From Luzula sylvatica (taxonomy: Eukaryota > Streptophyta > Magnoliopsida > Poales > Juncaceae), in assembly GCA_946800325.1 (NCBI GenBank), contig OX326956.1, positions 38,223,082 to 38,287,081 on the forward strand: a DNA stretch of 64,000 nt, written 5' to 3'. Under the pieces are notes generated by a model that searched no databases, had not been told where the DNA came from, and saw only the letters and a program-made list of their open reading frames with translations. The translations under genes were made by a program, and so were the position numbers. How positions within the stretch are numbered: position 1 is the stretch's first letter; the number at the start of each line of letters is the position of its first letter. This document shows, one piece after another, positions 1-9,783 of this stretch.

Positions 1-445
1 GTCATGACGCAACATAACGTGCGTCACGACGGACTTCACAGGTCCGTCATGACGCCAGACAGTGCGTCACGACGGACCATACAAAACAATTTTGTTGTCT
101 ATTCCAGAAACTATTTCAGGTTCCTCCGTCATGACGGTTGGTTACTACCGTCACGACGGACCGTGTTCTTCCGTCATGATGCCAGACGGTGCGTCATGAC
201 GGACTGTACAAAACTATTTTGTCCAGATTTCCAGAAACTTTTTGAGGTTCTTCCGTCATGATGGTTGGTTATACCGTCACGACGGACTGTTCTGGTCCGT
301 CATGACGCCAGAGGGTGCGTCATGACGCACTGAACAAAACCATTTTGTTCAGTTTGCCAGAAACTTTTTGGACTTCTACCGTCACGACGCACCAAATGGT
401 CCGTCATGATGGTACGAATTTACACAGTGCGTCATGACGCACAAC
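1..445. repeat. 127-bp tandem repeat carrying four palindromes per unit
   Basis: Palindrome centres fall at 4.5, 26.5, 49.5, 69.5; then 131.5, 153.5, 176.5, 196.5; then 258.5, 279.5, 302.5, 322.5; then 384.5, 406.5. Each block repeats the previous one at 126-127 bp, and the order of steps inside a block is 22, 23, 20. Each palindrome is a version of CGTCATGACG or its relative CGTCACGACG. The sequence between them, including a 'CCAGAAACTTTTTG' stretch, is also shared between units, so this is a tandem array as well as a palindrome array. Confidence 0.85.
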
Positions 446-775
446 TTTTGTGCATCACGACGGACTGAGTAACGCCTCAGATCCAACTCTTGGATTTCCC
501 GTGTGCGTCATGACGCACCATATCGTGCGTCATGACGCACCAGACCTGAAATTCAGTTTTATTTTGTAATTTTAACAGATTTTAATCGTTTCAAAAACGA
601 TTAATCATGAACAATTCATGATTACTTCTAGATTCTTTTGATCATCTCATGATCAAATACTAGTAAGATTTCTATGGTCCTAATTTTACAACTACATGAT
701 TATGTCCTAAAATTCTACATGAAATTCCGAATAACACTTATTCGAAATCGATTCGACGATCGAATCGTGACGATC

Positions 776-787
776 GCTCTGATACCA
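776..787 (-). other. Primer-binding site, initiator Met-tRNA type
   Basis: Read on the minus strand this is TGGTATCAGAGC, the usual plant Copia primer-binding site complementary to the 3' end of initiator methionine tRNA. One base separates it from the LTR end at 789. It fixes the element as minus-strand and 789-1763 as its 5' LTR. Confidence 0.85.
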
Positions 788-788
788 C

Positions 789-1763
789 TGTTGGGTATCG
801 GCGTCACTACCGAGCCTCGCGCAGCGGATTGTGAGGCCCGGTCCGACCCGATCCCGAGGACCACATCAACGACCCGAAAGTACGAATCATGAAATGCATC
901 TAACCTATGAAATTAACGCTTAATTCATAGAGAATCATACCGCGTGAAATTGATCACGGAGACGGGTTGACTCTATTAGCTGCTGCTTGCTTCGCTCTTT
1001 GCTTCGATCCCGGCGACACACACGTCCCACGCCCGCGTGATTCGACACCTTGTTCTAAGCTCCTATTTGTCGTATACAACCGGAATTTATCCGATTCGTC
1101 TTCGACCTTGCTCGACTTAGCTCTCGTTAGATCACAGTCCAGAATCTCAGTTGAGATTCCTCTACTCGTATCCACCTCGAGCTCGCGTCTTTCGGTTGCG
1201 GCGAATTCCCCTAAAATTCCCGCAAGCTTGCTTAAATCTAATCTCTATTCTCCACTAACTTGTCTCACAAGTTCTCTCTATTCTCTACTAGAATTAGGTC
1301 TGGCAGCCAGAGAGAGAGAGGAAGAAGAATCCACAGATCTTATATTAATCTGAGAGTTAATGGTGTATTAATGAGTATCAGAAACTGCTAATCCAGAATT
1401 CGGATCACTGTGCGTCATGACGCACGATATGGTGCGTCATGACGCACAAGTCACATTTACTTGGATATAGCCGTTACACAGTGTACCGTCATGACGCACG
1501 ATAACGTCCGTCATGACGCACCACTCATGTGTACCGTCATGACGCAAGATAACTTGCGTCATGACGCACTACTCACAGATTGGCTTTCTCAGAATTACTC
1601 TATTGTGCGTCATGACGCACAATTTGGTGCGTCATGACGCACCATGTAATTTCTGCCAGATTTGCATAATCTTATTATGCATCCAATCGTTCCGACGAAC
1701 ACGTATGTTTGTCTACACTCATTTGTACATTCAACTAGTTGATCTGTAACTGTATTTCCTTCA
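789..1763 (-). mobile_element. 5' LTR (family 1) of the left-hand Copia-type element
   Basis: The plus-strand sequence runs from TGTTGGG to CCTTCA, so the LTR proper begins TGAAGG and ends CCCAACA. The same termini are seen in the LTRs at 37284, 41075 and 45678. A TATA-like stretch at 1336-1350 (minus strand) is followed by CT-rich DNA, as expected for the U3/R junction. Four pairs of the palindrome GTGCGTCATGACGCAC lie at 1410-1642, upstream of that box. The 128-codon reading frame at 967-1353 is inside the LTR and is not a gene. Confidence 0.8.
1410..1642. repeat. Four palindrome pairs in U3, each pair 22 bp centre to centre
   Basis: Centres are at 1417.5/1439.5, 1491.5/1513.5, 1539.5/1561.5 and 1612.5/1634.5: every pair is exactly 22 bp. 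The best copies are 16-bp perfect palindromes (GTGCGTCATGACGCAC); others differ only in the outer bases. Pairs are separated by 26 or about 52 bp. Confidence 0.9.
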
Positions 1764-1967
1764 AACGGAAGTGAAAGCTTCGCAGCGGCAAACCCTTCGT
1801 AAGCGATCAATTTCGCTAGGTACAAATATTACGTTTATTAGATTTACGTTATATTAGTTATAGGCAATTTGATAAACAAATCGTAGATGAGATCTCGGGG
1901 ATTTGTACTCCGTCGAGTTCAATAATTATCCACTGCGCGGACTCGATGGGGTGTAGATAACCCAACA
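1764..1967 (+). mobile_element. 3' fragment of a family 1 LTR, plus orientation
   Basis: It lines up with the last ~200 bp of the LTR at 37284-38295: the AACCCTTCG...GATCAATTTCG stretch, the GATCTCGGG block, the TGCGCGG block and the final CCCAACA. The front is missing; it begins exactly where the minus-strand LTR at 789-1763 ends, suggesting the minus element inserted into or recombined with this older LTR. No primer-binding site follows it. Confidence 0.6.
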
Positions 1968-1988
1968 CAGCGGGGGTGTATATTTTCA

Positions 1989-2210
1989 ATGGCGGTACCG
2001 CCGGTGAAAGTGAAAAAAATCAGCGGGGGTTATTTTTTTCAATGGCGGTACCGCCGGTAAAAGAAGTGTTGTGCAAATATTTTAGTTTTCAAGAGCGGTA
2101 CCGCCGGTGAAAGTGAAATTTTCAGTGGGGGTACCTAGTTTCAATGGCGGTACCGTCGGTGAAAGAAAGCCTTGTGTAGAGGTTTTAGCTTTCAAGGACG
2201 GTACCGCCGG
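1989..2210. repeat. Five GGCGGTACCGCC-type palindromes at 50-53 bp steps
   Basis: The core CGGTACCG is centred at 1996.5, 2049.5, 2099.5, 2151.5 and 2202.5 (steps 53, 50, 52, 51). Flanks alternate between two forms, 'TTTCAATGG' and 'TTTCAAGAG/GAC', so the true unit is about 103 bp with two palindromes. It follows the LTR fragment directly; the host element is not identified. Confidence 0.8.
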
Positions 2211-2221
2211 TAAATTCAGTT

Positions 2222-2353
2222 TCTCGAATTGACCTCATCTACTACGTGGCAGACATTGTATGCATGTTTTACACAACTTTAATGCATCCAATAGCTGCCT
2301 GCCACGTCGTGGCAGGTGAGGTCAATTCGAGGGACCAAATTCGTGGTCCCTAT
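2222..2353. repeat. Nested inverted repeats and hairpins
   Basis: CGAATTGACCTCA at 2225-2237 is answered by its complement at 2317-2329. Inside the right arm is a perfect 19-nt palindrome, CCTGCCACGTCGTGGCAGG, at 2298-2316. Just outside, AGGGACCA...TGGTCCCT forms a hairpin at 2330-2351. This resembles the end of a small non-autonomous transposon, but no target-site duplication was found. Confidence 0.65.
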
Positions 2354-3071
2354 CATTACTCTTCAAAATATAACGCACGAACCAAAATAGAAACAAAGGA
2401 AGCAACCGAAATAAAAAAATCACCTTCAAACAATAAGCTCGATTAATAGGATCCTCCTTCTTGCTCCTATGCACGCTGATAAACTCGGAAAATTTCAAAA
2501 TAGTTTTCACAAACCTGAAAATAAAAAAGTATTCCTAATTCCGAAAATTTATAAACATTCAAAATATGTATTTATGCAAAAAGATTAGAATGAAATATCA
2601 ATTATATGAAAATTAGAAAGTAGTTTAGATTTAGTGAGAAACTTAATAACATTAACGACCTTCGATTAATTTTCACTATATAAAATTGGTAATGGTCTAC
2701 ACAACACACTGACCTGGAATTGTCCAATTAGGAGTGCATAAACGTCAATTACAAAATGAAACAACAAAACAACGCAACAAAATATAAGAAAGAGAGAAAA
2801 AAGAGTATGTACTTCATGAATGAAATGAGTGGTATATCTAGTTCTATAAATAGTTTCTCTCACTCATCTCTTTATTAGAATTATATAAACACAATAAACA
2901 ATTATTTCACTATGTATAATTTTAAACAAGCTATATTTTCTCCTCCACTCCTATCTATGTATGCTTTATTGTTGTTCTCCAACAAAAAATCAACAAATCT
3001 CATCAACGAATCACTCTCACTGTATATCTCTGCATCTCTCTCTAAACCAAGAAAACCAGAAGGAAATATTT
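2354..3071. other. AT-rich intergenic DNA, no gene seen
   Basis: Low-complexity AT-rich sequence forming the 3' flank of the TBL gene. Short frames on both strands show no conserved motif. Confidence 0.6.
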
Positions 3072-4864
3072 CTATTGCATAAGGGCATTATAAAGAAGCT
3101 GATTCCAAGTATCAGGAACGCCAGGTAAGCACCAATGACTACAATCGGTTCCGTCTTTGATATGATATTTCGACGGATGCGCATCTTTCCTAAGTTGAGA
3201 AAGATAGGTAATATCCAATAAATACACCGGTTTCGAAATGGTACCGATTATATTCTTAACTATGGCCTCTTGCGGCATCGGCCCCGCTTTGTATTGTGAC
3301 GCATTCAGGATTGGTTGTGTTTGTCCCATACAATTCTCTCTTCCTTGTGCTCCCCAATCTTGGCCACTGTTTCGAAAAAGAAAAAAATATAAAGTTTTGA
3401 ATTTTGAATTGATTGAATGGGGAAGGGGAAATTTGATATTTTTGAATTTGAACTTACTGATTATGATCCGGAGACATGCTTTGATATATGACTTTAGTCT
3501 TCGAAGGATCAATAGTTTGATCGACCCATTTCGCCCATGTTTGCAATGCCTTTGTGAAAGCCGACAAGCCATCCATGCTTTTCACGATCTTGTTTCCATC
3601 ATGTACAAAATCCCACCTATATATGTAAAATTATTATTTCGATTCGAACAATTTTAGGCCCAAATGAATGCATGCTTACGAGACTCTAGACCACCAATGG
3701 CCTGTATTGAAAACGAGGACGTCGGAACCCTGCCATACTCGACCTCCACTTAACGAACCGAGTTCGAGAACGGTTTTGTTTTGTCTGTTTTTTACGATGT
3801 CGACTAAATAATGCGACGTGTAAGACTCCACAGTCACATTGTAGTCCTGTGGAAATAGTTTTAATTGGAGGTCAGATTTGCATAATTACAAAATAAATAT
3901 TTAAACGTTTTTCCCTAAGAGGTTATTGGTTGTCAGACAAAAAATTGGAAATTTCTAAGCCACTTTTATAATAATCCAGAATGGAAGCAAGAAAAAGAAT
4001 GATTATTAAAGCTAAAGACAAACAACTTTGGTTAGGTTATGGCTCCAAATACTAATATTTAGATGCTTTCTGATACTTGGCAGGATATGAAAATAATGCC
4101 AAAATTTCAATTTCGTACAGAGTGGCATCATTTTGACTAACATGTGAAAACCCTAATTTTAAATTATTTGGATCCATGGGAACATGGAGGATCTTCATTC
4201 GATAATATATGATACGAAAAACACGACAATGTTGGTCAATGGTCATTATGATACAATTAACTTATTAACCATTTGTGAAGATAGTCCCTAATTTATCAAA
4301 ATTCTCCTCTAATTCATCTAAGAGAAACCATGAAAAGAACGTACCTCGAATCGAACCCGAACAAACTGATTAGCCACGTCCGTTACAGTGGTTCGAGCAT
4401 TCGGTGCCGATGCGTGAATAAGACACAGAAGCGACTCGTACTGATTCGTGCTGAGCGAGTCTCCAACGAACGTTATTCTCTTTCCTCTAAATTTCTTCAG
4501 CAATTCCATGCCATCAAATCTTTGAATAAACAGAATTTATTTTATAAAAAACTGCGAACATTGGAAGTAAAATGATATGTATAAACTAATATCATCTATA
4601 TATCATGAATGATGATATAACAAACCTAGGGAGATCGCATGAATCAGGCTGCCATCTATATTTCAAATAGAGATCGTCAGGGCGGCCATATTTTCCGCAA
4701 TTATATTCGCCACGAACGAAAGGGCAACTCGTCGGGTCATAAAGAGGATACGACTTGTCGAAAACCCAATTTCCTCTGAAAGGGTTGCATGCACAGTTAG
4801 CTTCTCTGAAAAACAGAGCAACACAAAGAGCTAAAACGATGGTGGAAAGAATTTTGAATGCCAT
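3072..4864 (-). CDS. Trichome-birefringence-like (TBL) polysaccharide O-acetyltransferase family protein
   Basis: Five exons give 344 residues: 4864-4626, 4519-4345, 3846-3680, 3616-3458 and 3366-3072, all joined in frame at GT-AG introns. The ATG at 4864 is chosen because it opens a signal peptide/anchor ([19 protein letters not shown]). Next comes the PMR5 N-terminal domain with Cys-rich NWVFD...YPLYD...CPF, then the catalytic GDS motif ([10 protein letters not shown], about residue 100), and at the C-terminus the DxxH motif in [12 protein letters not shown]. The family acetylates cell-wall polysaccharides such as xylan in the Golgi; GDS and DxxH supply Ser, Asp and His. Length suits the family. 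Substrate and exact TBL number cannot be told from sequence. Confidence 0.9.
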
Positions 4865-4905
4865 TGGAGACACAGGAATGGTGGGAAGGTCCTATCTTTT
4901 AGGGT

Positions 4906-4914
4906 CTTATATAG
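4906..4914 (-). promoter_or_regulatory. TATA box of the TBL gene
   Basis: The minus strand reads CTATATAAG about 45 bp upstream of the ATG at 4864. Transcription would start near 4880, leaving a very short 5' leader. Inferred from motif and position. Confidence 0.55.
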
Positions 4915-5375
4915 CTTGTGTGTTAGTATAGATTTATATGCAAATTGGTGTTTCGTTTTTTTATTTTTTTATTTCTTTGATTTATTAGGTAACTCTCTAA
5001 CAATTAATTATCAATTTATCAATTAGTATTTGGCAAGACCATTTAATATGTACCATCGAAACTCTTAACTGAGTTGTGTTGAAATGAGCAAAATTAATAT
5101 GAAATTAATGCTCATTACTCATTAGTACATTTGATTCCTTAGGTTTGTACCAGTGATATTTCATCTAGGTTACTTTCTAATTATATTTATTTATGAAGAA
5201 AAAAAAAATGTGATGTAGTTTTATCGTCTCGAATTATACAAACAAAGAGAGGTATTGTTTACATAATTATTAAATATATAAATATGTATCATGACATAAA
5301 GTAATATATTTTGTTATTCAAATATATATAATGCACATTAAATATGTTACATAATACATATCATGCTCTTATAAT

Positions 5376-5413
<38 letters not shown>

Positions 5414-6034
5414 TTTTCTTCTAATTAATGATTTATTTTTCTTCTAATGTATATTGACCATGCTTCAACCAAAGTATGTTGTTATACTATGATGTCAGGA
5501 TTCATATAAAACTATGTTTAGTAGTTGGCAAAGTATCCACCGTCATGTGGTTCTAATATCTCTCTAAAACTATATTTCTAGGAAAATTATGCATGTTTCA
5601 TCTGAATTCTACAAATTATCAACATATTATTAATTAATGGTAAATCAAATAAAATAAAGATATGTTCAAAATTACATTTTTTTTATATATAAAACCGGAT
5701 CAATTTTCTCATCTACTGTCCATTTATTTAACACATATTCATTTGTTTAACCGGGTCCATTTACAATAAAATGATTATAAGTGCTTAATCCACAAATTAA
5801 ATCATTTACTCAACTTTTTTTTTTGGAAAATTACTTCAAGAAAACTTCACAAATTAATAAATGAAAAAAAGAGAGTGAAAATCAGGCAAGCCATCAACTC
5901 AAATTACACCCAAACTAGGAAAAAGAGATCATTGTACATTTGCAAGCAAGTTAATCGGATCATATCTTTTTCCACAAAATTACTCATATAAAAGAATTTA
6001 TCAATTATCCCGTGAATCACCCTCCTCTCCCCGT
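4915..6034. other. AT-rich intergenic DNA with a (TA)n microsatellite
   Basis: No gene seen. A pure TA run occupies roughly 5379-5409. The stretch holds the TBL promoter on its left and the 3' flank of the protease gene on its right. Confidence 0.7.
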
Positions 6035-6739
6035 TTAAATTATTGGGTACATAGGTTGCTTGGCAAGGCCACATAAACCATATATCGAATCCACATCCTT
6101 GGCCATCCTTACATATCCTTCCTCTCCCCAACTCGTACCCCACGAATTCTTCGCAATCCAGTATTTAGTTCCATCCGAATCGGTTCCGTATCCAACCAAC
6201 GTCACAAAGTGATTCCATTTACTCGACTTACAAGGTCCCGTAAACACGCCCTCCTGATAATACTGGAACCCAGTTGAATCAATAAGTACGGTCACGGGCT
6301 GTTGCGCAACTGCTTTCTCTATCATGCTTTCGTTATATCGTGTTACGAGAGCATAGTCGGTAATATAGGCCGCGTAATCTACAAACTTTTTCGTGTTGCA
6401 TGTGCTTTGGTAACCAATGTAGGGGTAATTGGATTCGGTCGTTATGCCTCCATTTTCAATAATGAAGGAAAATACACGGTCCACGTAGCCTCCGTCACAT
6501 CCGAATTGATCGGATGTTTCACAATCTAAGATTGCTTGCTCCGATAAAGATACGAGGTTCCCGGTTTTTATCTGGGTGATTCCTTCGATTGTTGCAATTG
6601 CCGCGAATGCCCAACAAGATCCTATTTTTATTCAGAGAAAGAAGTTAGTAAATTTATACTAAAATCAAATCAAAAGATCACTTATATGTTTCATTGTTTT
6701 GTCAACATGTGATGGAATTTAAAATTTTAAACTCCATTT

Positions 6740-6784
<45 letters not shown>

Positions 6785-7241
6785 TAAGGAAAATAAATAA
6801 ATAAATAAAATCGCATACCACATTTTCCTTGGTCCTTGACAGCGGTTACCGCGCCCTTGGTTCGCCAGTCGACGGTAGCGGGCACAGTGGATCCATTTGA
6901 AGTAACTATCTGGATACCAGGACTCGAGCTCGTGGCTGGGGATCCTTTGAGTATGGTCGTGAACTCCTTTTCGGTCCAGTCAGAAAATTGGTTAAGCCCG
7001 AGCTCTTGTATGAATACGAGCCATTTTTATTGAAATTATCTATGTATCGTAGATTTGTTTTGAAAATTTGGAACCGGAGTAATTTTTCGGTGGTATTTTG
7101 GTATGTTCTGCCGAATTTGGTGACCCAATCGTCGAACTTTTTGAGCAAGGATGGGTCAGGGTTTAAAGAAGATGCTAATGGTAAGGCAAATAAGATGGTT
7201 ATGAGGGAGAATGCAATGACAAAATGGAATTTAGAAGCCAT
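6035..7241 (-). pseudogene. Papain-like cysteine protease (C1A), single frameshift
   Basis: Two exons, 7241-6819 and 6621-6035, would give about 336 residues, normal for the family. Order: signal peptide (FHFVIAFSLITILFALPLA), I29 inhibitor prodomain with an ERFNIN-type helix (FDDWVTKFGRTY...RFQIFKTNLRYID), then the mature enzyme with oxyanion Gln and catalytic Cys (QGKCGSCWAF), catalytic His (WNHFVTLVGYG) and Asn (AKNSWGTSWG). One base is missing near 7003-7005, between the codons for SYK and GLNQF, which shifts the prodomain out of frame; everything after it is intact in the second frame. That fits either a recent pseudogene or a sequencing error. Such proteases act in vacuole or apoplast, often in senescence or defence. 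The intron contains a 43-base poly-C tract. Confidence 0.8.
6741..6783. repeat. Poly-C tract of 43 bases
   Basis: An uninterrupted run of C in the only intron of the protease gene, read as poly-G in the pre-mRNA. G runs this long can form quadruplexes and are hard to sequence, so the exact length is uncertain. Confidence 0.95.
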
Positions 7242-7294
7242 TAATTATCAATGTTTTGATAGAAATAGAATGATATTTTAGGATATTATGCTAG

Positions 7295-7306
7295 GGATTA
7301 TATAGG
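7295..7306 (-). promoter_or_regulatory. TATA box of the cysteine protease gene
   Basis: Minus strand reads CCTATATAATCC about 55 bp upstream of the ATG at 7241, a good position for a short 5' leader. Confidence 0.5.
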
Positions 7307-7844
7307 GGTTTGTGGAAAGTTCATATGTCTACATTGATTTATTCAAATGATTAAATCAGGAGTTCGTGGAGGGCATATCATTTCTAGATCGACCAAGTCT
7401 TGACTTTCTTTTTCTAAATGTCTTCTTTGTATCTAAAAATTGAGAAAATGTGTCTAAACATTTATTATTGGAATAAATCTTCAACGGAGGAACAACGTAC
7501 TTTAGTTGTCCTGATTGAAAATTTCAACATTTTATATATTTTTTATATGATACAAGAGAATATCAACGCATATTTTCTCATAAAAATATGTCTTCATTTT
7601 TTTCCTTATATTATATGCTCATGTCTCGCAATAATTACGAAACATCACACACGTCATCCCTTGAAAATAAATTATATAATGTCCATATTTCTCAATGGAT
7701 CGATTCGTTTCAATTTTCAGGTTCGGGTTACAAATCATTTAGTTTCAGATCATTCAATTTTTGAATTATTCGGATAACGGGTCATTTCAGTGTAAAATCA
7801 ACATTCGACATCCATTTCTTCAAACAAACAAAAAAAATGAGAAT
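7307..7844. other. Intergenic DNA between protease promoter and SEC13 3' end
   Basis: AT-rich; no conserved protein motif in any frame. Around 7725-7790 there are degenerate GGTCATTT/TTCAGGTTCGGG-type words like those at 13500-13680, suggesting a worn transposon relic. Confidence 0.5.
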
Positions 7845-8846
7845 CTAAGCATCAACGGTAGTAACCTGGAGCCACTCGCCATCGACGGCCTCTTTCCAAA
7901 GCGTGACATCATTTCTCCCGTCCGAAACCGCCAACACATTCCCCGTCTGCGACCAGGACAGTCTCCAGACCGGCACTTTAAAATCGTAGAGAACTCGGCC
8001 TTCCCACTGCTCCCCTTCCTTCCCCACCGTCCATATCACCACCGTCCCGTCTTGCGACGCGCTCGCCACCGTCGATTTCGCCAATCCCAGATTCGGCGCC
8101 CACGCCACGTCACGCACCCAGTCGGCATGCATTTGCAACGCGGGAAAACAATCCATCTTCCACGCACCATTGTAGAGTTTCCAGATTTTGACGGTGTTGT
8201 CGCATCCTCCAGAAGCGAGTTTCTGAACAAACTCTGACGAAGAAGCGGGGCCCACGAGGGAGCCGGGGGCGAGAGCGGGAGCCCAGGAGACGGAGGTGAC
8301 TCCGACTGGGTGAGCTTGGTCTATGTGAGCCGTGTCCCAGGAGAGGCCGTCTGGTCTGACCGTGAAGATGGAGATGTTACCGTCTGAGGAACCGGAGGCT
8401 AGACATAGACCGAGCTCGTGGGGAGCCCACGAGATCGAGTTCACGGAGGATTTGTGATCCGTGAAGACCTGTAACTGAGTCCACTCTTCAGGTTTCGCGC
8501 CTGGTTTATTCGAGAATTTGAATCAAAAGATCGAGATGATGAATTGGGTTAATTGAAGTTTGAAATTGATCGAGGAAAAGATACCTTCTTTCCAGATGAT
8601 AACTCGGCCATCGTTGCCGCAGGAGGCAAGAAGAGAAGGGCCGAATTTCGGGTGAGCCCAAGCGACCTGCCAGACCGGACCTTGATGACCCGTCAAAGTC
8701 GCCAAGTGCTGCTGTGAGGTACCGCTAACTCCGACGATCTTTATAGTCGAGTCCGACGAAGCTGTGGCTATGCGCTTCCCGTAGTAATCCATCGCCACAT
8801 CGTGTACCACATCTTGGTGCCCCGTCTCGATCTTCTGCGCCGGCAT
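7845..8846 (-). CDS. SEC13: SEC13 WD40 protein (COPII coat / nuclear pore)
   Basis: Two exons, 8846-8585 and 8500-7845, give 305 residues, close to known plant SEC13 (about 300). It starts [10 protein letters not shown] followed by [21 protein letters not shown], the first of six WD repeats; others show [48 protein letters not shown] and [16 protein letters not shown], ending with the C-terminal blade [15 protein letters not shown]13 pairs with SEC31 in the COPII outer coat for ER-to-Golgi vesicles and sits in the Nup107 nuclear pore complex. The ATG at 8846 is chosen because the in-frame codon upstream is GTG and homologues begin MPxQKIETGH. It is divergent from the gene at 9166. Confidence 0.95.
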
Positions 8847-9165
8847 CTTCCCCTTCACCGCTTCAATTACCTACTATCGCAGATAGATCTAAACAACAAT
8901 GGAGTCTCTAGCAAAATGAAAATGAAGAAATACATATATGGGCTTTATGGGCTTAGGCCTTATATTGGGCTTGTAATTATACTTATTTAGCAGGGTATAT
9001 ACGTTATTGCCAAATGTGACTTTCTTAGACAAAGGAGAAAAATAATTAGGAAAGTTTCCAGGGTTATATAGAGAGATCTTCTCTCAGAGCTTGCAAGCGG
9101 CGGCAACGGCGACGACGACGGCGACGGCGACGGCAAAGGAGGTGGCGAAGTTACGAATTAGCTTC
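8847..9165. promoter_or_regulatory. Shared divergent promoter of SEC13 and the YVH1-like gene
   Basis: Only 319 bp separates the two start codons. At 8940-8970 there are several TGGGCTT/AGGCCT words, the site II elements bound by TCP factors and typical of plant housekeeping genes. A TATA-like ATATAGAG lies near 9066 for the plus-strand gene. A GAC/GGC trinucleotide stretch at 9099-9140 would lie in the 5' leader. Confidence 0.65.
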
Positions 9166-9783
9166 ATGGATTCGGTACAGGTAAGAGCTTTAATTTCCTT
9201 CATAATACTATTTTTTTTTTCTGTATTTTGAAGTTTTCTTTTGTCATTTAATTAGGGTTTCTGAATTAAATTGGATTATAATTTATATTTAGAGGTGATT
9301 TGATTTTATATTTTCAGCAAATGGAAACAGGAGAAAATACTAAACCCGAAGAAAGTAGTAAACCTTCGGTGGTATACAGGTGCAAGAAGTGCAGAAGAAT
9401 CGTCGCGTCGCAAGAGAGTGTAATAACGCACGAACAAGGAGAGGGCGAGAAAAGTTTCGGTTGGAAGAAACGCGATTCCGAATCGAGTTCGAGGGAGAGG
9501 GAAACTGAATGCACCGCCATTTTCGTCCAACCCATGAAATGGATGCAATCAGGTATGTATAAAAAAAAAATCATAATTTAATTTTGTTAATTTTAATGTG
9601 ATTTTGAGATGTAAATTGATCGGTGTAGTGGAAGAGGGACGAGTGGGAGATAAGTTGTTGTGTTTTGGGTGCAAGGCTCGATTGGGCTCGTTTAATTGGG
9701 CGGGAACGCAATGTAGTTGCGGCACGTGGGTCAATCCGGCGTTTCAATTGATTAAGAGTAGAATCGACGAATCTACTATCTAG
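9166..9783 (+). CDS. YVH1-type zinc-binding protein (inactive dual-specificity phosphatase-like, At4g18593 type)
   Basis: Three exons, 9166-9180, 9318-9552 and 9629-9783, give 134 residues; the first exon encodes only five. The body matches the C-terminal zinc domain of YVH1/DUSP12 phosphatases: CKKCRRIV, then FVQPMKWM, then GDKLLCFGCKARLGSFNW and CSCGTWVNPAFQL. The phosphatase domain with its HCxxGxxR loop is absent, so it is a zinc-domain-only protein, as in the Arabidopsis gene annotated as an inactive dual-specificity phosphatase. In yeast and animals the YVH1 zinc domain acts in 60S ribosome maturation; whether this short form does is inference. Intron 1 contains a TTAGGGTTT (telo-box) near 9253, common in plant translation-related genes. 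Confidence 0.85.

Larger units (their letters stand above)
1..788 (-). mobile_element. Leader region of a Copia-type LTR retrotransposon (cut by window edge)
   Basis: This is internal DNA of an element read right to left: its LTR lies at 789-1763 and the primer-binding site directly abuts it. The part from 541 to 775 is AT-rich without an ORF I can support. The part from 1 to about 540 is packed with CGTCATGACG-type palindromes. No gag or pol is visible; it would lie to the left, outside the window. Element orientation follows from the primer-binding site, which is well supported. The Copia assignment is by likeness of the LTR to the element at 37284-46663. Confidence 0.7.

Noticed and set aside
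1..540. Regularly spaced palindromes as a CRISPR array
   Set aside because: The DNA is plant nuclear, the spacers are only a few bases and shared between units, and no cas-like gene is present. The repeats belong to an LTR retrotransposon.
967..1353. 128-codon frame as a gene
   Set aside because: It lies wholly inside an LTR and has no motif; the same LTR elsewhere does not keep it open.
3238..3657. 139-codon plus-strand frame over the TBL gene
   Set aside because: It runs antisense to two TBL exons and an intron and has no motif; the TBL frame carries the conserved motifs.
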